DNA of 64,000 bases, from positions 2,121,784,024 through 2,121,848,023 of the forward strand of contig OY728122.1 of the NCBI GenBank assembly GCA_963277665.1, written 5' to 3'. The number at the start of each line of letters is the position of its first letter. Positions within the stretch are counted from its first letter, which is position 1. Positions 62,101-64,000 of the stretch are shown here, piece after piece. This DNA comes from Viscum album. Lineage: Eukaryota; Streptophyta; Magnoliopsida; Santalales; Viscaceae. The notes beneath the pieces were generated by a model. It did not search any database. It saw only the letters and a list, made by a program, of their open reading frames with translations, and was not told the DNA's origin. The position numbers and the translations under genes were made by a program.

Positions 62101-64000
62101 TGAAGGAAAACCTCCTGTGATAGATATCTACACGAGTACAATATGTTACTAACCAATACATTCTATTAAATATATAAAAGAACATCATATAAAGTATGAA
62201 AATATGTTATAAGAAAATCAACCCACCAATTTCATTAGGGTGCTCCTCGTATAGGAGTATGCATTCTGACATAAATACTAGAGGATTATCATGGTCTGTC
62301 ATCCAAGATAAATATTAATATTCAATCCCTAGACATTGAATAATTTAAAGAGATATATAGGAGTGGTAAGATTGTGTGTATAACAAATTATTTACTATGC
62401 TCGAGGATACTAAGATAATACAAAGAAAAATATGCAGACCAAAACTTGAATCTTTGGTTATTTGAGGTATAATATATATCTATAATGACATGAGACAGTG
62501 ATATATCACTTGAATACCCAGAGTAGGTCTTCTATGATGGCACTGTATATCAAAAGACTATCATCCTCTCCCTCATCCCACCCCTCAACATTTATGGGTT
62601 GTGATACTCTAGCTCTTAGGTAGATGTGGATATTATATTCATACTCTAGAATAAGGATTATGTGATGAACCCTAATCATGGGAAACTAGTGGAATGGTTA
62701 TTCAAAACCACTAATGATGACCCTTATTCATGCATTCTCGATGCTCAACATGGTCTTTACTACATTGGTGCTTCGTCTATCCAAACATGTCACATTATTA
62801 AAATATCACATGACGACCACGGTAAATTTTTTGATTACTTCTTTCCATATCTGAAATATGAAAATGATTAATCCTACTACTCAATAGACCTATTACCTAC
62901 CATGGATCTTAAAAACCATGTTTACACATTCAACTTCCATTAGTTTAGATTATGATTAGAGAACCTAGTTCTTTAAATGATAGTCATTATTCAAACAAAC
63001 TACCCTTTACTAAGATACATTGGAATAAAAGATATCATAAACAATTCACATAGAACATGAAAAACCTTCATGTAAGAGAGATGGACTGAAACACAAAAGC
63101 TCCATGAAAGGATATGGATATTCCATGATAGATAATGTGAAACAATCAATTTGTATAATGTCTCTGACATGATTAGTCCTCAACATCTAATGAAATAAAT
63201 TATCATTGATTTATATATATAATTACCTAAAGACTCTAACCATACACTAATCAAACTAGGTAAAACACCCTATAATATCTTGGATTACCCCTAATAATAT
63301 ATTCTATAAGCCTGGTCCACCTTTCTAGAGGTATCTATAGATGCTCAATGGTAGATAAGAAGGAATCCAGCCCTGAGTGAGTGGCCTGAGGGATGCCTTC
63401 AACAACAAAGGTTGGAGGGTACTACATCTTGAATATGTTTTTTAGTTATGATATAAATTAAGATTGTCAAAAGGATACATGTATGGACTATACTAACTAT
63501 TTTAAATGCTTCGGATGTTGGGTGTCAATGGAAAACCTATAATAATGGGAGGTTACATAGGATGCTCTTCTTGGGGTTTAGTCCTACCACCTATGGAGAT
63601 TGATCATTTCCACCATCATAGATCATGAATCGTAGACTTTATTGAGTAATATCTCTATATTTCTATGTAAAAGCCTCAAAATGAGAATTTATTTTGAAAA
63701 TATCAAACATTAAAAATAAATAGATAGGTACAAAACCTTCCTACACATTACTCAATAGCCAAATACCCACTCCAAATGTTGGGACTAGGTATCATGGACT
63801 ATCATGATGGAATATAAGATATATTCCTAGCATTCCACTAAAAAGTCAGGTAATGGTCAATGTTCCAGGACGCATAATAGGGGTTATAGTATATGGATAT
63901 TCAATTATGTGTTATTGAGTAAGAAACTCATTTGGTTACAATTTTAATCACCATTTAATGACAAACATTTCCTTTCACTATTGAAAAATCCATAATTTTT
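62101..64000. other. Unassigned sequence upstream of pol no. 1
   Basis: Gag and protease of the minus-strand chromovirus would be expected here; no zinc knuckle or protease site was recognised. The plus-strand ORF 62662-62871 has no recognisable domain. Confidence 0.5.

Noticed and set aside
62662..62871. 69-codon plus-strand ORF
   Set aside because: No recognisable domain, and it lies antisense to the region where gag/protease of pol no. 1 would be; probably chance.

Overview
This window is intergenic DNA from a large, AT-rich plant nuclear genome. No intact host gene, rRNA gene, functional tRNA gene or CRISPR array was found. Almost everything recognisable is LTR-retrotransposon sequence: a Ty3/gypsy chromovirus-type superfamily (long LTRs starting TGTAACACCC, primer sites resembling the 3' end of initiator Met-tRNA, Tekay/Del-like Gag knuckles, integrase C-terminus and chromodomain), one decayed Ty1/copia element and three tRNA-derived SINE copies. 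The species cannot be told from the sequence.

Layout. 1-2971: minus-strand chromovirus-type LTR fragment (outer family). 2972-5802: decayed copia element, plus strand (LTR, primer site, Gag remnant). 5803-14415: element A, plus strand, gag-only, with a truncated 5' LTR, a 2.56 kb internal region and a complete 4.1 kb 3' LTR. 14416-15888: internal region of minus-strand element B. 15889-19014 plus 30985-~32525: the 5' LTR of element B, split by element C. 19015-30979: element C, a complete minus-strand LARD-like non-autonomous element (5.13 and 5.15 kb LTRs, 1.68 kb non-coding interior, TSD GAGGT). ~32526-44130: AT-rich sequence with only a possible protease relic. 44130-46760: decayed chromovirus pol, plus strand. 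50690-51953 and 56215-~57881: a second decayed plus-strand pol, split in its RNase H domain by a solo LTR (51954-56209). 59380-62100: a third decayed pol, minus strand.

The most striking signal is a series of hairpins inside the LTRs. In each LTR with a recognisable TATA box, the first hairpin lies about 340-360 bp downstream of it in the element's sense direction, so in the predicted 5' leader of the element RNA, and further hairpins follow every ~190-205 bp. The core (GCGTACGTACGG, a 4-nt loop such as CYTA, then CCGTCTCC) is kept while outer arms differ from hairpin to hairpin yet stay self-complementary; more distant members have lost the core but keep an inner helix and a UAGU-like loop. 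Non-autonomous elements without pol carry them, so they may be a cis-acting RNA signal (packaging, dimerisation or translation) or a DNA regulatory array.

The elements form a plausible autonomous/non-autonomous system: A supplies at most a truncated Gag, B and C supply only cis signals, and the pol relics show that full chromoviruses once existed here. None of the pol relics is functional.
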